Source: Candidatus Nanopelagicales bacterium
GTDB taxonomy: Bacteria > Actinomycetota > Actinomycetes > S36-B12 > CAIYMF01
Length of the DNA stretch: 64,000 nucleotides
Direction: 5' to 3'
Assembly: GCA_017848795.1 (NCBI GenBank)
Contig: JAFIHG010000030.1
Span: 1 to 64,000 of the forward strand
The notes beneath the pieces were generated by a model, which saw only the letters and a list, made by a program, of their open reading frames with translations, did no database searches and was not told where the DNA came from. Below, one piece after another: positions 55,429 through 64,000 of this stretch (the first letter of the stretch is position 1; each line of letters opens with the position of its first letter). The position numbers were made by a program, and so were the translations under genes.

Positions 55429-55799
55429 CGCTGTCCCTCCCGGGCGTGCGCGACGAGGCCGTCGTCGAAGCAGCTGCGCGTGCCGGTGTGGCAGGCCGGA
55501 CCCTGCTGGTCCACCCGCAGCAGCAGCGTGTCGGAGTCGCAGTCCACGCGCACCTCCCGTACCTGCTGCACGTGCCCGGAGGTCTCGCCCTTCGTCCAGT
55601 ACGCCTGGCGGCTGCGGCTCCAGTACGTCGCGCGGCCGGTGGCGAGCGTACGGCGCAGCGCCTCGTCGTCCATCCAGGCGACCATCAGCACCTCGCCGGA
55701 GTCCCACTGCTGGGCGACGACCGGCAGCAGGCCACGGTCGTCACGGCGCAGCCGGACCAGCAGGTCCTCGACGGGCAGGTCGCTCACGAGCTCGGGCAC
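55425..55799 (-). CDS. hisI: phosphoribosyl-AMP cyclohydrolase
   Basis: 124 aa. GTG 55799 follows CAGGAT by seven bases, so it may be leaderless. Metal and catalytic residues [13 protein letters not shown], and the cysteine pair in [10 protein letters not shown], are intact, as is [18 protein letters not shown]. It opens the ring of phosphoribosyl-AMP in histidine synthesis. No HisE fusion is present; hisE and hisG are not in this window. Confidence 0.95.
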   Translation of the reverse strand: MPELVSDLPVEDLLVRLRRDDRGLLPVVAQQWDSGEVLMVAWMDDEALRRTLATGRATYWSRSRQAYWTKGETSGHVQQVREVRVDCDSDTLLLRVDQQGPACHTGTRSCFDDGLVAHAREGQR

Positions 55800-55839
55800 G
55801 GCGTCAATCCTGCCTGATGCCTCGGGCGATGATGGACGC

Positions 55840-56025
55840 GTGACCGGAGGAGCGGGACGGGACGACTGGGACGACGACGACCACTACCCGATGCATCCCG
55901 CGCATCCGCGCTGGGACGAGCGCTCGGCGACGGTGACGCGGCTGCGCCTGGTCGTCGTCGTGCTCTTCGCCGTCGTCACCGCCGCTGCCGGGCTGGTGAT
56001 GCTCTGGCAGTACGCGACCCGCTGA
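55840..56025 (+). CDS. small single-pass membrane protein
   Basis: 61 aa from GTG 55840. An acidic N-terminus ([11 protein letters not shown]), then a single membrane helix ([19 protein letters not shown]) and a short WQYATR tail. It is divergent from hisI and convergent with the next gene, 16 bp away. No ribosome site is obvious. Coding is plausible because composition and hydrophobic pattern are protein-like, but no family is recognised. Confidence 0.5.
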   Translation: MTGGAGRDDWDDDDHYPMHPAHPRWDERSATVTRLRLVVVVLFAVVTAAAGLVMLWQYATR

Positions 56026-56041
56026 CGAGCGGCCGAGCGGT

Positions 56042-56746
56042 TCAGCGCCGCTGCAGCCAGCGCCGCGCCGACGGCACGAGCAGCAGCACCAGCACCGCCA
56101 CCGGCACCACCAGGTTCAGCACCGTGCTGAGCGCGCCGCCGGTGTCACCGCCGGCCTGCAGCAGGCTCAGCAGCCCCATCAGCACCGCGATCGCCTGGAT
56201 CACCATCAGCATCCACGCGGCCCAGCGACGACCGGTCACCGTGCCGATCCCGGCCACCAGCTGCACCACGCCGACGACGAGCACGACGGCGAGGATGAGC
56301 CGGGCCAGACCCGTGACTCCGGCGGTGACCTTGACGCCCTCCACCGACTCGAGCTCCGAGGCGAGCATGTTGATCGCGAGCAACCCGAGCAGCGACCCCA
56401 GGGCGGTCAGCGCGCCCTGCACGATGCCGACGATGCCGGCGGCGAGCACCGTCCCGGGCCGCTGGTCGCTCGCCGCCCGGTACGCGCCGGGAGGCAAGGG
56501 CATGGCGTGCGCGACCGGATCGACGCCGCTGAGCCCGTGACCGCCGTACGACTGCGGGTGGTACCCGGGAGCCGCGGCCGGGCCGGCGGGCGCCGCCGCG
56601 ACGTCGATCGGCGTGCCGAACTGGTTGACCGGCCGGCCCTCCGGGTCGGTGAACGCCGTCGCGCGCCGCGCCGTCGGCGCGGGCGGGGGCGGGGGCGGCG
56701 GTTCGGGTCGCCCGGTCGCGAAGAAGTCGTAGTCCTGCTGGCTCAC
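56042..56746 (-). CDS. multi-pass membrane protein with proline-rich N-terminus
   Basis: 234 aa. GTG 56746 is preceded by CTGGAG. Residues 1-95 are Pro/Ala/Gly-rich (EPPPPPPPAPTARRATAF) and include NQFGTPIDV, a common actinobacterial N-terminal pattern. Four hydrophobic helices follow, from about residue 100. Such proteins of unknown role often sit near cell-division or secretion genes; nothing in the neighbourhood decides a function. Confidence 0.75.
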   Translation of the reverse strand: MSQQDYDFFATGRPEPPPPPPPAPTARRATAFTDPEGRPVNQFGTPIDVAAAPAGPAAAPGYHPQSYGGHGLSGVDPVAHAMPLPPGAYRAASDQRPGTVLAAGIVGIVQGALTALGSLLGLLAINMLASELESVEGVKVTAGVTGLARLILAVVLVVGVVQLVAGIGTVTGRRWAAWMLMVIQAIAVLMGLLSLLQAGGDTGGALSTVLNLVVPVAVLVLLLVPSARRWLQRR

Positions 56747-56849
56747 GGTCGCTCCAGTCCTGCGGCCGTCCCCTGGCGGCCATCCGTTGCGATGATCGGC
56801 ATGACGCGCGCTCGACTTGACGACCGCGACGCCGGCGCTGCCGCGCGCC

Positions 56850-56855
56850 TAGCAT
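56850..56855 (+). promoter_or_regulatory. leaderless -10 of TIGR03085-like gene
   Basis: TAGCAT, then six bases CACCGC, then GTG 56862. Same spacing as trpC, hisF and hisD. Confidence 0.5.
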
Positions 56856-56861
56856 CACCGC

Positions 56862-57503
56862 GTGACCACTGCGCCGAACGCGACCGCCCGCGCCGAGCGC
56901 GCCGCGCTCGCCGACCTGCTGGCCGAGGTCGGGCCGGACGCGCCGACCTGCTGCGCAGGCTGGCGCACCCGGGACCTCGCCGCACATCTGGTGGTGCGCG
57001 AGCGGCGCCCGGACGCCGCGGCGGGACTGCTGCTCGGTCCGCTCGCCGGGTGGACGGGCCGGGTGCAGGACGACGCGGCGCGCCGGCCCTGGCCCGAACT
57101 TGTCGCACTGGTGCGGGGCGGACCTCCCTGGTACTCGCCGCAGGCGCTGGGCGCGCTCGACGCCGCCACGAACACCATCGAGTTCTTCGTGCACCACGAG
57201 GACGTCCGGCGCGCCCGGGCGGGCTGGACGCCGCGGACCTTGGACGCGGCGGCGAGCGCGCAGCTGTGGACCTGGCTGGTGCGCGGCGCCGGTCTGCTCG
57301 CGCGCCGCTCACCGGTCGGCATCGTCGCCGTACCGAGCGACGGCCCACGCGGCACCCACCGGCTGCGGGCGGGCGAGCCGTCGGTGACGCTGACCGGCCC
57401 GGTCGGCGAGTGCGTGCTCGCGGTGTACGGGCGGCCCACCGCGGGGCTCACGCTGGAGGGCGCCGACGCGGACGTCGCGGCGTTCCGGGCGTTCTCCCGC
57501 TGA
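56862..57503 (+). CDS. TIGR03085-type (DinB/MDMPI) metal-binding protein
   Basis: 213 aa. Family pattern CAGWRTRDLAAHLVVRERRP near residue 31, then FFVHHEDVRRARAGW, giving the His ligands expected of mycothiol-dependent maleylpyruvate isomerase-like/DinB folds. The family's reaction is unknown. It converges on hisF with 4 bp between stops. GTG start follows TAGCAT by six bases. Confidence 0.88.
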   Translation: MTTAPNATARAERAALADLLAEVGPDAPTCCAGWRTRDLAAHLVVRERRPDAAAGLLLGPLAGWTGRVQDDAARRPWPELVALVRGGPPWYSPQALGALDAATNTIEFFVHHEDVRRARAGWTPRTLDAAASAQLWTWLVRGAGLLARRSPVGIVAVPSDGPRGTHRLRAGEPSVTLTGPVGECVLAVYGRPTAGLTLEGADADVAAFRAFSR

Positions 57504-57507
57504 GCCG

Positions 57508-58275
57508 TCAGCGCACCGGGTGCCCGGCGGCGCGCAACGCCGCCTTGATGTCGCTGATCCGCATATCGCCGAAGTGCAGCACGCTCGCGGCGAGCACGGC
57601 GTCGGCGCCCGCCGCGACGGCCGGGGCGAAGTCGGCGACGCTGCCGGCGCCGCCGCTGGCGATGACCGGGACCCCGACGGCGGCCCGCACGCGGCGGACG
57701 AGCTCGAGGTCGTAGCCGTCCTTGGTGCCGTCGGCGTCCATCGAGTTCACCAGCAGCTCCCCCGCGCCGAGGTCGGCGCCGCGTGCCGCCCAGTCGACAG
57801 CGTCGATCCCGGTGCCGCGCCGACCGCCGTGCGTCGTGACCTCGAAGCCGCTGGCGGTCACTCCCGGCGGGCAGCGCCGCACGTCGAGCGAGAGCACCAC
57901 GCACTGCGCGCCGAACCGCGCGGCCGCCTCCGAGAGCAGCTCGGGGCGCACCACCGCCCCGGTGCTGACCCCGACCTTGTCCGCGCCCGCTCGTAGCAGC
58001 CGGTCGAAGTCCGCGACGCTGCGGACCCCGCCGCCGACGGTGAGCGGCACGAACACCTGCTCGGCGGTGCGCCGCACGACGTCGTACGTCGTCGCGCGGT
58101 CCTCGCTGCTCGCGGTGATGTCGAGGAACACCAGCTCGTCGGCGCCCTGGCGCTCGTACTCGGCGGCGAGCTCGACCGGGTCGCCCGCATCGCGCAGGTC
58201 GGCGAACCGCACGCCCTTGACCACCCGGCCCGCGTCCACGTCCAGGCAGGGGATCACGCGCACCGCCAAGGTCAC
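57508..58275 (-). CDS. hisF: imidazole glycerol phosphate synthase cyclase subunit
   Basis: 255 aa from GTG 58275; TTG 58281 upstream is less likely. Catalytic Asp in [15 protein letters not shown] and the second Asp in VVLSLDVRR are present, with the phosphate site [12 protein letters not shown]. It turns PRFAR and ammonia from HisH into IGP and AICAR. It is separated from hisH-hisA by ridA and a divergent gene. TAGGGT lies six bases before the start. Confidence 0.96.
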   Translation of the reverse strand: MTLAVRVIPCLDVDAGRVVKGVRFADLRDAGDPVELAAEYERQGADELVFLDITASSEDRATTYDVVRRTAEQVFVPLTVGGGVRSVADFDRLLRAGADKVGVSTGAVVRPELLSEAAARFGAQCVVLSLDVRRCPPGVTASGFEVTTHGGRRGTGIDAVDWAARGADLGAGELLVNSMDADGTKDGYDLELVRRVRAAVGVPVIASGGAGSVADFAPAVAAGADAVLAASVLHFGDMRISDIKAALRAAGHPVR

Positions 58276-58281
58276 GCGCAA

Positions 58282-58291
58282 ACCCTAGGCA
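58282..58291. promoter_or_regulatory. shared, back-to-back -10 of hisF and F420 gene
   Basis: Only 24 bp separate the two divergent start codons. The sequence ACCCTAGGCA carries TAGGGT on the minus strand (58287-58282, six bases before hisF GTG) and TAGGCA on the plus strand (58286-58291, eight bases before GTG 58300), sharing the CTAG core. This suits a single symmetric site driving both directions. Confidence 0.5.
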
Positions 58292-58299
58292 TCGTTAGC

Positions 58300-58713
58300 G
58301 TGAGTCGGGTGGGCAGGGCGCTCGGGATCCTCGCGGCGGCCCGCCACGTACGGCTCACCACCTACCGCCGCAACGGGTCCGCGGTCGGCACGCCGGTCTG
58401 GATCAGCCGGGAGGGTCCGCGTCTCTACGTCTGGACCCGGGCGGACTCCGGCAAGGTGACGCGGCTGCGGCGTGACCGGCGGGTGCAGGTCGCGCCGAGC
58501 GACGTGCGCGGCCGGCCACTCGGCCCGGCGCACGACGGGACGGCGCGGCTGCTCGATCCCGCCGCGACACGGCACGTGGAGCGGCTGCACCGCCGCAAGT
58601 ACGGGCTGCGCTTCGCGGCCTTCCGGCTCGGCAGCAGGGTCGCGCGCCGGTGGATCGGCGACACCGTCGGGATCGAGATCACGCTGCGCGACCCGGACGG
58701 TCAGGGACGGTAG
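58300..58713 (+). CDS. PPOX-class F420-dependent oxidoreductase
   Basis: 137 aa from GTG 58300. Split-barrel flavin/deazaflavin fold pattern: RLTTYRRNGSAVGTPVWI, TRADSGKVTRLRRDRRVQVAP, and LLDPAATRHVERL. These residues match the F420-binding PPOX subfamily of actinobacteria. Substrate unknown. Its 3' end overlaps the convergent ridA-like gene by 13 bp. Confidence 0.9.
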   Translation: MSRVGRALGILAAARHVRLTTYRRNGSAVGTPVWISREGPRLYVWTRADSGKVTRLRRDRRVQVAPSDVRGRPLGPAHDGTARLLDPAATRHVERLHRRKYGLRFAAFRLGSRVARRWIGDTVGIEITLRDPDGQGR

Positions 58714-59090
58714 GCGTCGACCTCGACCTCGACGAGCATCCGCGGGTCCAGCAGCGCCCCGATCACGAGCATCGTCGCCGCCGGTCGCACCTCGCCGAAG
58801 ACCTCCCGGTGCGCCGCGCCGACGGTCTCGGTGTCGACGGCGTGCTTGACGTACATCCGGGTGCGCACCACGTCCGCCGGACCCAGCCCGGCCTGCGCGA
58901 GCGCGTCGAGCGCGACACCGAAGGCGGTACGGGTCTGCTCGTACGCGTCCCCGATGTGCTGCACCTCGCCGTCGACAGTCGCGGTGCAGCCGGAGACCAG
59001 CACGAACGGTCCGGCGACGACGGCGCGGGAGTAGCCGAAGGCGTCCTCCCACGGACCGCCGCTGGAGATCCGGCGGACCGGTGCGCTCAC
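58701..59090 (-). CDS. RidA-family protein
   Basis: 129 aa from GTG 59090, in a GTGA overlap with the hisA stop. YjgF/RidA pattern [26 protein letters not shown], and [17 protein letters not shown] with the conserved Arg. RidA proteins hydrolyse reactive enamine/imine intermediates released by PLP enzymes. Coupling to hisA is common in actinobacteria and suggests a link to histidine or serine-derived intermediates. Confidence 0.9.
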   Translation of the reverse strand: MSAPVRRISSGGPWEDAFGYSRAVVAGPFVLVSGCTATVDGEVQHIGDAYEQTRTAFGVALDALAQAGLGPADVVRTRMYVKHAVDTETVGAAHREVFGEVRPAATMLVIGALLDPRMLVEVEVDAYRP

Positions 59091-59830
59091 AGGAAGTCCC
59101 GGCGCTTGGCCACTGCCGCGAGCGCCTCCGGGAGCGTGAACGCGCCGGCGTACAGCGCCTTCCCCACGATCGCGCCCTCGACGCCGAGCGGTACGAGCTC
59201 GGCGATGGCGTGCAGGTCGTCCAGCGTCGCGACCCCGCCCGAGGCGACGACCGGCTTGGTGGCGGCGGCGCAGACGTCGCGCAGCAGACCGAGGTTGGGG
59301 CCCTGCAGCGTGCCGTCCTTCGTCACGTCGGTGACCACGTAGCGGGCGCATCCCTCGGACTCCAGGCGGGCCAGCACGTCCCACAGCTCCCCGCCGTCCC
59401 GCGTCCAGCCGCGGGCGGCCAGCCGGGTGCCGCGCACGTCGAGCCCGACCGCGATCCGGTCGCCGTGCTCGGCGATCGCGGCGGCGCACCAGTCGGGATC
59501 CTCGAGGGCGGCGGTGCCGAGGTTGACGCGGGTGCATCCGGTCGCGAGCGCGGCGCGCAGCGACTCGTCGTCGCGGATGCCGCCGGACAGCTCGACCTGC
59601 ACGTCCAGGCGCCCGACGACCGCGGCGAGCAGCTCCCGGTTGCTGCCGCGGCCGAACGCCGCGTCGAGGTCCACCAGGTGGATCCACTGGGCGCCCTGCT
59701 CCTGCCAGGCGAGCGCGGCCCCCATCGGGTCGCCGTACGAGGTCTCGCTGCCGGCCTCGCCCTGCACCAGCCGTACCGCCTTCCCGTCGGCGACGTCGAC
59801 GGCCGGCAGCAGCTCCAGTACCCGTGTCAC
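59087..59830 (-). CDS. hisA: bifunctional HisA/TrpF phosphoribosyl isomerase
   Basis: 247 aa. GTG 59830 has TAGGGT seven bases upstream; the hisH stop TAG is the first half of that -10. Catalytic Asp in [19 protein letters not shown] and Asp in [12 protein letters not shown] are conserved; [17 protein letters not shown] closes the barrel. Actinobacterial HisA (PriA isomerase) also performs the TrpF step, and no trpF was found here, so it likely serves both pathways. Confidence 0.95.
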   Translation of the reverse strand: MTRVLELLPAVDVADGKAVRLVQGEAGSETSYGDPMGAALAWQEQGAQWIHLVDLDAAFGRGSNRELLAAVVGRLDVQVELSGGIRDDESLRAALATGCTRVNLGTAALEDPDWCAAAIAEHGDRIAVGLDVRGTRLAARGWTRDGGELWDVLARLESEGCARYVVTDVTKDGTLQGPNLGLLRDVCAAATKPVVASGGVATLDDLHAIAELVPLGVEGAIVGKALYAGAFTLPEALAAVAKRRDFL

Positions 59831-59837
59831 GCGCCCG

Positions 59838-59843
59838 ACCCTA
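59838..59843 (-). promoter_or_regulatory. possible internal -10 before hisA
   Basis: TAGGGT seven bases before hisA GTG; its TAG is also the hisH stop. May drive a second, near-leaderless transcript inside the his operon. Confidence 0.35.
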
Positions 59844-60473
59844 GCCAGCGAGGGTGGCGACCCAGTTGGCGAGCAGCCGGGCGCCGGCGTCGCCGGACTT
59901 CTCCGGGTGGAACTGGGTGGCGGTGAGCGGGCCGTTCTCGACCGCGGCGACGAACCGCTCGCCGTGCTCGCTCCAGCTCACCAGCGGGGCACGCAGCCGT
60001 TCGCTGGGGGGCAGCACCCACCGGCGTACGGCGTAGGAGTGCACGAAGTAGAACCGCTCGGACTCCACTCCCGCGAACAACGTCGACCCGGCCGGCACCT
60101 CGACGGTGTTCCACCCCATGTGCGGCAGGACCGGGGCCGCCAGCCGTTCGACGACTCCGGGCCACTCGCCGCACCCGGCCGTCTCGACGCCGTGCTCGAC
60201 CCCCCGCTCGAACAGCACCTGCATGCCGACGCAGATCCCGAGCACGGGCCGCCCGCCGGCCAGCCGCCGCCCGATCACCTCGGCGCCGCCCACCGCGCGC
60301 AGTCCGGCCATGCAGGCGGCGTACGCCCCGACGCCCGGGACGACCAGCCCGTCGGCCGCGAGGGCCGCGGCGCGATCCGCGCTCACCTCGACGTCCGCAC
60401 CGGCCCGTTCCAGCGCGCGCTGCGCCGAGCGCAGGTTGCCCGACCCGTGGTCGAGCACGACGACCCGGCTCAT
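59841..60473 (-). CDS. hisH: imidazole glycerol phosphate synthase glutaminase subunit
   Basis: 210 aa. ATG 60473 overlaps the stop of the 48-aa upstream ORF (ATGA). Nucleophile Cys in [16 protein letters not shown]; catalytic His and Glu in [11 protein letters not shown]. It gives ammonia to HisF. N-terminus [18 protein letters not shown] is standard. Confidence 0.96.
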   Translation of the reverse strand: MSRVVVLDHGSGNLRSAQRALERAGADVEVSADRAAALAADGLVVPGVGAYAACMAGLRAVGGAEVIGRRLAGGRPVLGICVGMQVLFERGVEHGVETAGCGEWPGVVERLAAPVLPHMGWNTVEVPAGSTLFAGVESERFYFVHSYAVRRWVLPPSERLRAPLVSWSEHGERFVAAVENGPLTATQFHPEKSGDAGARLLANWVATLAG

Positions 60474-60616
60474 CGCGCCCAGGCGAGCGCCGTACCGAGG
60501 CAGACGAGGGCGAACACCGCGAGCACGACCGCGATCGGCTTGTTCCCATTGCGCCAGAACGAGTACACGCCGCCGATGAAGAACCCGCCGAGCGCGACCA
60601 TCAGGATCGAGCCCAT
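60470..60616 (-). CDS. 48-aa membrane protein between hisB and hisH
   Basis: ATG 60616 to TGA 60470. The chain has two hydrophobic helices ([18 protein letters not shown] and [19 protein letters not shown]) split by a short polar turn RNGNKP. It begins one base after the hisB stop and ends in an ATGA overlap with hisH, so it is translationally locked into the operon. It fits a small membrane protein seen in the same place in other actinobacteria, with no known role. Confidence 0.75.
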   Translation of the reverse strand: MGSILMVALGGFFIGGVYSFWRNGNKPIAVVLAVFALVCLGTALAWAR

Positions 60617-60617
60617 G

Positions 60618-61208
60618 TCAGAGCGCGCCCTTGGTGCTCGGCACGCCCACGACCCGCGGGTCGAGCGCCACGGCGTCGCGCAGCGCGCGGGCGACCGCCT
60701 TGAACTGCGCCTCCACGACGTGGTGGGCGTTGCGGCCCTCGAGCACGCGGACGTGCAGCGTGATCCGGGCCTCCGCGACGATCGACTCGAAGATGTGCCG
60801 GGTCAGGGTCGTGTCGTACGTGCCGATGAGCTCGACGAGGTCGGGCTCGTGGTGGACCAGGTAGGGCCGGCCCGACAGGTCGACGGCGACCTGCACGAGC
60901 GCCTCGTCCAGCGGCACCAGCGCATCGCCGTAGCGGCGGATGCCGGTCTTGTCGCCGAGCGCCTCGCGGATCGCCTTGCCGAGCGCGAGCGAGGTGTCCT
61001 CGACCGTGTGGTGGGCATCGACCTCGAGGTCGCCCACGGTCCGCACCGTCAGGTCCAGCCCGGCGTGCTTGCCGAGCGCGGTGAGCATGTGGTCGTAGAA
61101 CGGCACGCCGGTCTGCACGCTCGCCTCGCCGGTCCCGTCGAGGTCCACCTCGACCAGGACGTCGCTCTCCTTGGTGGTCCGCTGCACGCGGGCCGTACGA
61201 CTGCTCAC
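60618..61208 (-). CDS. hisB: imidazoleglycerol-phosphate dehydratase
   Basis: 196 aa from GTG 61208, with GGAGGAG upstream and a GTGA overlap with hisC. Manganese-binding motifs [14 protein letters not shown] and [13 protein letters not shown] are intact. It has no phosphatase domain, as expected outside proteobacteria. Confidence 0.96.
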   Translation of the reverse strand: MSSRTARVQRTTKESDVLVEVDLDGTGEASVQTGVPFYDHMLTALGKHAGLDLTVRTVGDLEVDAHHTVEDTSLALGKAIREALGDKTGIRRYGDALVPLDEALVQVAVDLSGRPYLVHHEPDLVELIGTYDTTLTRHIFESIVAEARITLHVRVLEGRNAHHVVEAQFKAVARALRDAVALDPRVVGVPSTKGAL

Positions 61209-62290
61209 CTGCACTCCTCCAGCGCGGCCCGGAAGGCCGCGTTCTCCTCGGGGGTCCCGACGCTGACCCGCAGCCAGCCGTCCGGGCCGGTCTCCCGGAT
61301 CAGCACACCCTGCCCCAGCAGCCGCTGCCAGACGGCATGACGGTCCGGGAAGCGGCCGAACAGCACGAAGTTCGCGTCCGAGTCGGCCACGTCGAACCCC
61401 TTCTCCCGCAGCCACTGCACCAAGGCGTCGCGCTCCGCGCGCAACGTCGCGACCTGCGCGGCGAGAGCACCGGTGTGGCGCAGCGCGGCCCGGGCGACCG
61501 CCTGGGTGACGGCCGAGAGGTGGTAGGGCAGGCGCACCAGCTGCACCGCCGAGACGACGGCCGGGCCGGCGGCGAGGTAGCCGACGCGCGCTCCGGCCAG
61601 CCCGAACGCCTTGCTCATGGTACGCGTCACGACCAGCCGCGGGTGCTCGGCGAGCAGCGCGAGCGCGGACGGCGTGCCGGGCCGGCGGAACTCCGCGTAC
61701 GCCTCGTCCACGACGACCATCCCCGGCGCCGTCGCGAGCACCGCGCGCACGGTCGCCAGCGGCAGTGCGGTCCCGGTCGGGTTGTTGGGCGAGGCGAGCA
61801 GCACCACGTCCGGCTGGTGGGCGAGGACGGACTCGGCGGCGCGCGCCGGGTCGAGGGAGAAGTCGCCGGCACGCGGCTCGGTGACGTAGCGGGTGAAGGT
61901 GTCCCGGCAGTACTCCGGGTACATCGAGTACGTCGGGGTGAACGCGAGCGCCGTGCGTCCGGGGCCGCCGAACGCCTGCAGCAGCTGGAGCATCACCTCG
62001 TTGGACCCGTTGGCGGCCCAGAGCTGCTGCGGCTGCAGGTCCACGCCGGCCTCGCCGGCCAGGTACGCCGCCAGATCCGCGCGCAGCTCCTCCGCGTCGC
62101 GGTCGGGGTACCGGTTCAGGCCGCGGGCCGCCGCCCCGGCCGCGGCGGCCACGTCGGCGACGAGCGCCTCGCTCGGAGGGTACGGGTTCTCGTTGACGTT
62201 CAACCGGATCGGCACGTCGAGCTGTGGCGCGCCGTACGGGTGCTGGCCCCGCAGGTCGTCTCGGACCGGGAGCTCGGCGAGGTCGCTCAT
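61205..62290 (-). CDS. hisC: histidinol-phosphate aminotransferase
   Basis: 361 aa. ATG 62290 overlaps the hisD stop. PLP-aldimine Lys in [26 protein letters not shown] and VDEAYAEFR are the cofactor contacts; N-terminus [16 protein letters not shown]. It transfers an amino group from glutamate to imidazole acetol phosphate. Confidence 0.96.
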   Translation of the reverse strand: MSDLAELPVRDDLRGQHPYGAPQLDVPIRLNVNENPYPPSEALVADVAAAAGAAARGLNRYPDRDAEELRADLAAYLAGEAGVDLQPQQLWAANGSNEVMLQLLQAFGGPGRTALAFTPTYSMYPEYCRDTFTRYVTEPRAGDFSLDPARAAESVLAHQPDVVLLASPNNPTGTALPLATVRAVLATAPGMVVVDEAYAEFRRPGTPSALALLAEHPRLVVTRTMSKAFGLAGARVGYLAAGPAVVSAVQLVRLPYHLSAVTQAVARAALRHTGALAAQVATLRAERDALVQWLREKGFDVADSDANFVLFGRFPDRHAVWQRLLGQGVLIRETGPDGWLRVSVGTPEENAAFRAALEECR

Positions 62291-63591
62291 GACAGGGGCG
62301 GCCGCTCGAACCGGGCCTGGACCGCCTCGCCGTGGGCGGGCAGGTCCTCCGCGTGCGAGAGCGCGACGACGTGGCCGGACACCTCGCGCAGTGCCGCCTC
62401 GTCATAGTCGATGACCTGCACCCCGCGCAGGAACGTCTGCACCGAAAGACCCGAGGAGTGCCAGGCGGATCCGCCGGTGGGCAGCACGTGGTTGGAGCCG
62501 GCGCAGTAGTCCCCCAGGCTCACCGGCGACCACGCACCGAGGAAGACCGCACCGGCGTTGCGGACACCGGCCGCGACCCGGGCCGCGTCGGCGGTCTGGA
62601 TCTCCAGGTGCTCGGGGCCGTACGCGTTGACGACCGCGAGACCGGCCTGCAGGTCGTCGACCAGCACGAGCGCGCTCTGCGGGCCGGCGAGCGCCTCGGC
62701 GATCCGCGCGCCGTACTTCGTGGCCGGGACGCGTACCGCGAGCTCGGCTGCGACGGCGTCCGCCAGCTCCGGGTCGTCGGTGACGAGGACGGCGGCGGCG
62801 AGCACGTCGTGCTCGGCCTGGCTGATCAGGTCGGTCGCGACGTGGACGGGGTCGGCGCTCGCGTCGGCGAGCACCATCACCTCGGTGGGCCCGGCCTCCG
62901 CGTCGATGCCGATGCGGCCCTCGCAGAGCCGCTTGGCGGCCGTGACGTACACGTTGCCCGGGCCGGTCACCATGGCGACCGGGGTGCACTCCCCCGCGCC
63001 GTGGGCGAACATCGCGACCGCCTGGGCGCCGCCCGCGGCGTAGACCTCCTCGACGCCGAGAAGCGCGCAGGCGGCCAGGATCGTCGGGTGCGGGTAGCCG
63101 CCGTGCTCGCGCTGCGGCGGGCTGGCGACGGCGAGCGAGCCCACTCCGGCAACCTGCGCGGGGACCACGTTCATGACGACGCTGCTCGGGTACACGGCGC
63201 GCCCGCCGGGGACGTACAGCCCCACCCGCTCCACCGGGACCCAGCGCTGGGTGACGGTCCCGCCGCCGACGACGCGCGTGGTCGACGGTTCGCGCCGCTG
63301 GTCCTCGTGGACCCGCCGCGCGCGCCGGATCGCCTCTCCCAGCCCCGCACGGACCTGCGCGTCGAGCCCGCCCAGCGCCGCCCGCAGCACGTCGGCCGGG
63401 ACCCGCAGCGACGGGGGGCGTACGCCGTCGAGCCGCTCCCCCCAGTCCAGGACCGCAGCCTCCCCGCGCTCACGCACGTCGGCGACGATCGGGCGTACGG
63501 TGTCGAGCGCCGCCGTGACATCGACGTCCGCGCGCGGCAGCACGTCCCGCGGGTCGGCGTCCGACCCGCGCAGGTCCAGGCGCGCGATCAC
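62287..63591 (-). CDS. hisD: histidinol dehydrogenase
   Basis: 434 aa. GTG 63591 lies six bases after TAGGAT, so the his operon head is predicted leaderless. Motifs [31 protein letters not shown], and [13 protein letters not shown] with the zinc and catalytic histidines are conserved. It oxidises histidinol to histidine in two NAD+ steps. First gene of hisDCB-orf-HA-ridA. Confidence 0.96.
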   Translation of the reverse strand: MIARLDLRGSDADPRDVLPRADVDVTAALDTVRPIVADVRERGEAAVLDWGERLDGVRPPSLRVPADVLRAALGGLDAQVRAGLGEAIRRARRVHEDQRREPSTTRVVGGGTVTQRWVPVERVGLYVPGGRAVYPSSVVMNVVPAQVAGVGSLAVASPPQREHGGYPHPTILAACALLGVEEVYAAGGAQAVAMFAHGAGECTPVAMVTGPGNVYVTAAKRLCEGRIGIDAEAGPTEVMVLADASADPVHVATDLISQAEHDVLAAAVLVTDDPELADAVAAELAVRVPATKYGARIAEALAGPQSALVLVDDLQAGLAVVNAYGPEHLEIQTADAARVAAGVRNAGAVFLGAWSPVSLGDYCAGSNHVLPTGGSAWHSSGLSVQTFLRGVQVIDYDEAALREVSGHVVALSHAEDLPAHGEAVQARFERPPLS

Positions 63592-63597
63592 CGGGCA

Positions 63598-63603
63598 ATC
63601 CTA
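63598..63603 (-). promoter_or_regulatory. leaderless -10 of his operon
   Basis: TAGGAT, then six bases TGCCCG, then hisD GTG. No leader peptide or attenuator fits. Confidence 0.55.
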
Positions 63604-63635
63604 CGGACCGGTGGATCGGCGGCGGTCCGCCGCGT

Positions 63636-63776
63636 TCACCAGGTGTCCGCCGGATCCTCCGGCCAGGGCGTCACGGGCTCGCCGCACACCGGGCACTGCA
63701 GCTCCTGCACCGTCGTCGCCCGCTCCTCGCGGCCGCGGAACCCGCAGCTGTCACAGGCGAAGCGGACACCGGCCAC
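63636..63776 (-). CDS. small zinc-ribbon protein
   Basis: 46 aa from GTG 63776, seven bases after TAGGTT (63789-63784), so probably leaderless. Two CxxC knuckles (CDSCG and CPVCG) are separated by about 23 residues, with a Trp-Pro acidic tail TPWPEDPADTW. It should bind one zinc. No partner is evident; it is divergent from the LON-domain gene and upstream of hisD on the same strand. Confidence 0.7.
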   Translation of the reverse strand: MAGVRFACDSCGFRGREERATTVQELQCPVCGEPVTPWPEDPADTW

Positions 63777-63822
63777 GGGGGCGAACCTAGGCGCGTACGG
63801 AGCGACCTGCCAAGGTGTGCCG

Positions 63823-64000
63823 ATGGACGAGCGCCGCCCGGGCAGCCGCGAGGTGATCGCGCTGTTCCCGCTCGGCACCGTGCTGCTGCCCGGTGCCGGG
63901 TTGCCGCTGCACGTCTTCGAGCCGCGCTACCGCCAGCTGCTGCACGACCTCGAGGAGCGGGACGAGAACGCGCGTTGCTTCGGCGTCGTCGCGATCCGTT
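63823..64000 (+). CDS. LON substrate-binding domain protein, 5' part only
   Basis: 59 codons are visible from ATG 63823, with AAGGTG five bases upstream; the rest lies outside. The pattern IALFPLGTVLLPGAGLPLHV, then FEPRYRQLLHDL is the N-terminal LON (PUA-like) domain, as in stand-alone LON-domain proteins near his genes. Protease domains cannot be judged. Confidence 0.8.
   Translation, partial: MDERRPGSREVIALFPLGTVLLPGAGLPLHVFEPRYRQLLHDLEERDENARCFGVVAIR

Overview
The window is about 73% GC and almost gap-free. It looks like part of an actinobacterial chromosome. Supporting signs are a BldD regulator whose c-di-GMP residues sit at the same positions as in Streptomyces, actinobacterial-type integration host factor (mIHF), an F420-type oxidoreductase, a HisA that must also serve as TrpF (no trpF is seen), the HpnCDE squalene route, and many GTG starts with 4-bp GTGA/ATGA overlaps. 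PyrK plus a class 1B-like PyrD, BldD and hopanoid genes together suggest a Frankia/Geodermatophilus-like or Streptosporangiales-like lineage, but the species cannot be named from the sequence. No rRNA, tRNA, CRISPR array, phage, transposase gene or replication origin was seen.

Layout. 1-3.1 kb: a secreted protein and a lipoprotein that overlap, then a DUF222/HNH endonuclease-like protein. 3.2-5.3 kb: a helicase-degenerate PriA. 5.4-9.5 kb (+ strand): a lipid-like cassette made of a glycosyltransferase/wax-ester-synthase fusion, a multi-pass DMT transporter and an SDR oxidoreductase. 9.5-20 kb (- strand): an eight-gene, fully overlapping hopanoid operon (dxs, hpnC, hpnD, hpnE, polyprenyl synthase, shc, a fused hpnG-ispH, hpnH) with a MarR regulator just upstream. 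20.7-25.2 kb: a VC0807-like membrane protein, then metK, coaBC, rpoZ, gmk and mihF. 25.3-27.6 kb (+): a YjjI/YjjW glycyl-radical enzyme and its activase, inserted on the opposite strand between mihF and pyrF. 27.7-37.7 kb (-): the pyrimidine operon pyrR-pyrB-pyrC-carA-carB-pyrK-pyrD-pyrF. 37.9 kb: bldD, divergent from pyrR. 38.4-38.6 kb: a MITE-like inverted repeat. 38.6-47 kb (-): lgt, gltB, gltD, pyk. 47-49.1 kb: sco1, a MauE/DoxX protein and a DsbA-like protein. 49.2-52.4 kb: trpC, trpB, trpA, with an unusual repeat-filled trpB-trpA gap. 52.5-55.8 kb: hisI, trpE and three small membrane proteins. 55.8-64 kb: the his genes (hisD, hisC, hisB, a 48-aa membrane ORF, hisH, hisA, ridA, hisF) with small accessory genes, a zinc-ribbon protein and the start of a LON-domain gene.

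How the genes work together. The hopanoid operon carries the first (Dxs) and last (IspH) enzymes of the MEP pathway, so it can supply its own C5 units. These are built to FPP, presqualene diphosphate, hydroxysqualene, squalene, hopene, adenosylhopane and then ribosylhopane. The pyr operon makes UMP from bicarbonate and glutamine and carries a PyrR RNA site in its leader. The his and trp genes share the dual-function HisA isomerase. GltBD and Pyk supply glutamate and pyruvate.

Most notable points: the glycosyltransferase-acyltransferase fusion, the HpnG-IspH fusion, the YjjI/YjjW pair inside a housekeeping block, a MITE-like element with a possible 5-bp target duplication and a half copy 11.6 kb away, and a repeated TAnnnT-N6/7-RTG layout that predicts leaderless mRNAs at many operon heads.
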